Below are positions 63,065 to 64,000 of a DNA stretch of 64,000 bases, one piece after another; within the stretch, counting starts at the first letter, position 1, and the number at the start of each line of letters is the position of its first letter. A program made the position numbers and the translations under genes. Below the pieces are notes generated by a model. That model ran no database searches and was not told the origin of the DNA. It saw nothing but the letters and a program-made list of their open reading frames with translations. This stretch comes from G965202665 sp965243835 (GTDB lineage Bacteria > Actinomycetota > Acidimicrobiia > Spongiisociales > Spongiisociaceae): contig OZ251578.1 in assembly GCA_965243835.1 (NCBI GenBank), forward strand, positions 2,232,001-2,296,000, in the 5' to 3' direction.

Positions 63065-63345
63065 ACCTTTGACCACGGTACTGACCCTCACCTCGCTCTG
63101 CCAAGGGGCTAGCTGAGCAACCCGTTGCGGGCAATGGGATTACTACGTCGCCTTCCTGGTCGGTGCGGCGGACGGTCATTCCGGCCGCGGCTAAATCAGC
63201 CAGCACATTCTCCGAGGGGTGACCGTAATTGTTGGGGCCGACGCTGACCACCGACAGGCGGGCTCCCGTTTCTATCGGCCAGTCCCGGTCCGAGGTATCC
63301 GCACCCTAATGAGGAACTTTGAGAAATATCCACCGGCGGCAGGGC
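63065..63345 (-). pseudogene. Decayed copy of the comEC 3' end and flank
   Basis: Reading leftward, VVSVGPNNYGHPSENVLADL is preserved, followed by AAAGMTVRRTDQEGDVVIPL-like sequence, almost identical to the intact gene at 63460-63600. Upstream, codons for the DTSDPDWL part are damaged by frameshifts and a stop. The first 60 nt of its 3' flank match 63408-63455. Only about 70 codons are represented. No other gene is seen between 63034 and 63454. Confidence 0.85.
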
Positions 63346-63454
63346 GTCTCACACCATGCAACCCCAACTGGAACCTACTCCCCACCCTCACTCCCCCTCA
63401 AATCCGAAGAGCCCCTTTGGCCACGGTGTGGCCTCATCGCGCTCTACTGGGAAT

Positions 63455-64000
63455 CTAGTTGGGCGGGCCGGGGACGGGCAACGGGATTACTACGTCGCCT
63501 TCTTGGTCGGTGCGGCGGACGGTCATTCCGGCCGCGGCCAAGTCAGCCAAGAGGGTTTCCGAGGGGTGGCCGTAATTGTTGGGGCCGACGCTGACTACCG
63601 CTAGGCGGGCCCCGGTTTCTTTTAGCCAGTCCGGGTCGGAGGTGTCCGCGCCCTGGTGGGGGACTTTGAGAATGTCCACCGGGGGCGGGGGCATCTCCCG
63701 CTGGGCGATGGTTTCAATATCGCCGCTGAGCAGGATGCGGGTGCCGGCGTAACCGGCCACCACTACCAGGGACTGGTCGTTACGGGAGGCGTAGCGGCGC
63801 CGGGGACCGATTACCTCTAAAGTAATATCTCCCACCCGGTATGTCCCCAACTCCGGGACGGTCACCCGGGTGCGGCGGGCGGCGTCCTCCGCGAACCTGG
63901 CGAACCCCTCCCCCTGGCCGGGGAACGGGGCGTACCACATCATCCCCACCGGGTAAGCGGCCAGCACATCCCCCAGCCCCCCGTAATGGTCGAAGTGGGA
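63455..64000 (-). CDS. comEC: ComEC/Rec2-like metallo-beta-lactamase domain (5' part beyond window)
   Basis: The last 181 codons of a larger gene entering from the right edge. The first visible residues SHFDHYGGLGDVLAAYPVGM would complete an H-x-H-x-D-H metal motif if the residue before is His. Next come a strand-rich region, RNDQSLVVVAGYAG, ILLSGDIE and ILKVPHQGADTS, which are the other conserved blocks of the ComEC C-terminal beta-lactamase-like domain. ComEC forms the inner-membrane channel for DNA uptake, and this domain is thought to degrade the non-transported strand. Its closeness to holA and rpsT fits the widespread comEC-holA-rpsT order. A stand-alone MBL hydrolase is possible, since the membrane part is outside the window. 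Confidence 0.75.
   Translation of the reverse strand, partial: SHFDHYGGLGDVLAAYPVGMMWYAPFPGQGEGFARFAEDAARRTRVTVPELGTYRVGDITLEVIGPRRRYASRNDQSLVVVAGYAGTRILLSGDIETIAQREMPPPPVDILKVPHQGADTSDPDWLKETGARLAVVSVGPNNYGHPSETLLADLAAAGMTVRRTDQEGDVVIPLPVPGPPN

Overview
The window is high-GC DNA from an actinobacterium-like organism, probably Acidimicrobiia or a relative. Grounds are the gene order hrcA-dnaJ-phoH-ybeY-corC-era ... recO-uppS-glyS-dnaG-rpoD, the alpha2-type glycyl-tRNA synthetase, and secreted proteins ending in cysteine-containing S-layer homology (SLH) repeats. Most genes lie on the minus strand. Non-coding DNA is strikingly A/C-rich on the plus strand (G/T-rich on the minus strand), as expected if the minus strand is the leading strand. 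Many start codons lie only 6-8 nt downstream of a TANNNT -10 box, so leaderless mRNAs look common.

Layout. 1-4.8 kb: universal stress protein (cut by the edge), MscS channel, phosphoribosyltransferase, an ArdC-N-like orphan and a decayed second copy of the phosphoribosyltransferase 3' end. 4.8-8.0 kb: tRNA-Asn, rpoD, dnaG. 8.1-12.2 kb: an AT-rich island holding a Gabija-type anti-phage pair (GajA OLD nuclease, GajB UvrD-like helicase) and a small membrane protein. 12.2-17.9 kb: yceI, glyS, uppS, a 59-residue zinc ribbon too short for ordinary gene calling, a second sigma-70 factor, recO and a pterin-4a-carbinolamine dehydratase. 17.9-45.5 kb: five tandem giant secreted proteins (1683-1848 residues) made of about 11-12 Calx-beta-like modules, a Gly/Pro linker and C-terminal SLH repeats. 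45.8-52.4 kb: era, corC, ybeY, pgpH-like and phoH in one operon. 52.4-55.0 kb: a tandem repeat array with a promoter-like sequence and a G-quadruplex motif in each unit. 55.0-57.3 kb: dnaJ and hrcA. 57.3-58.3 kb: C-rich low-complexity DNA. 58.3-64 kb: rpsT, holA, a short-chain reductase and folP; twin small SLH proteins; a decayed comEC 3' end and the intact comEC 3' end, cut by the edge.

The most exciting feature is the five-gene surface-protein array. Each copy has TTGACA and TAGCGT promoter boxes separated by a pure poly-G run on the coding strand. The runs are 12, 11, 11, 18 and 15 nt, giving spacers of 16, 15, 15, 22 and 19 nt. This matches the known logic of promoter-spacer phase variation (as in Neisseria porA), here applied to five paralogues whose N-terminal tips differ, whose bodies are mosaic and whose anchors are shared. 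I infer a phase-variable, recombining surface-coat system. The array splits the usual era-recO neighbourhood, and a fragment of the dehydratase gene marks one duplication joint.

A second theme is repeated tandem duplication of gene 3' ends plus downstream flank (phosphoribosyltransferase, dehydratase, dnaJ, comEC). The duplicates then decayed, and in the dnaJ copies nearly every change turns plus-strand G or T into A or C. All functional calls rest on reading motifs by eye; no database search was run.
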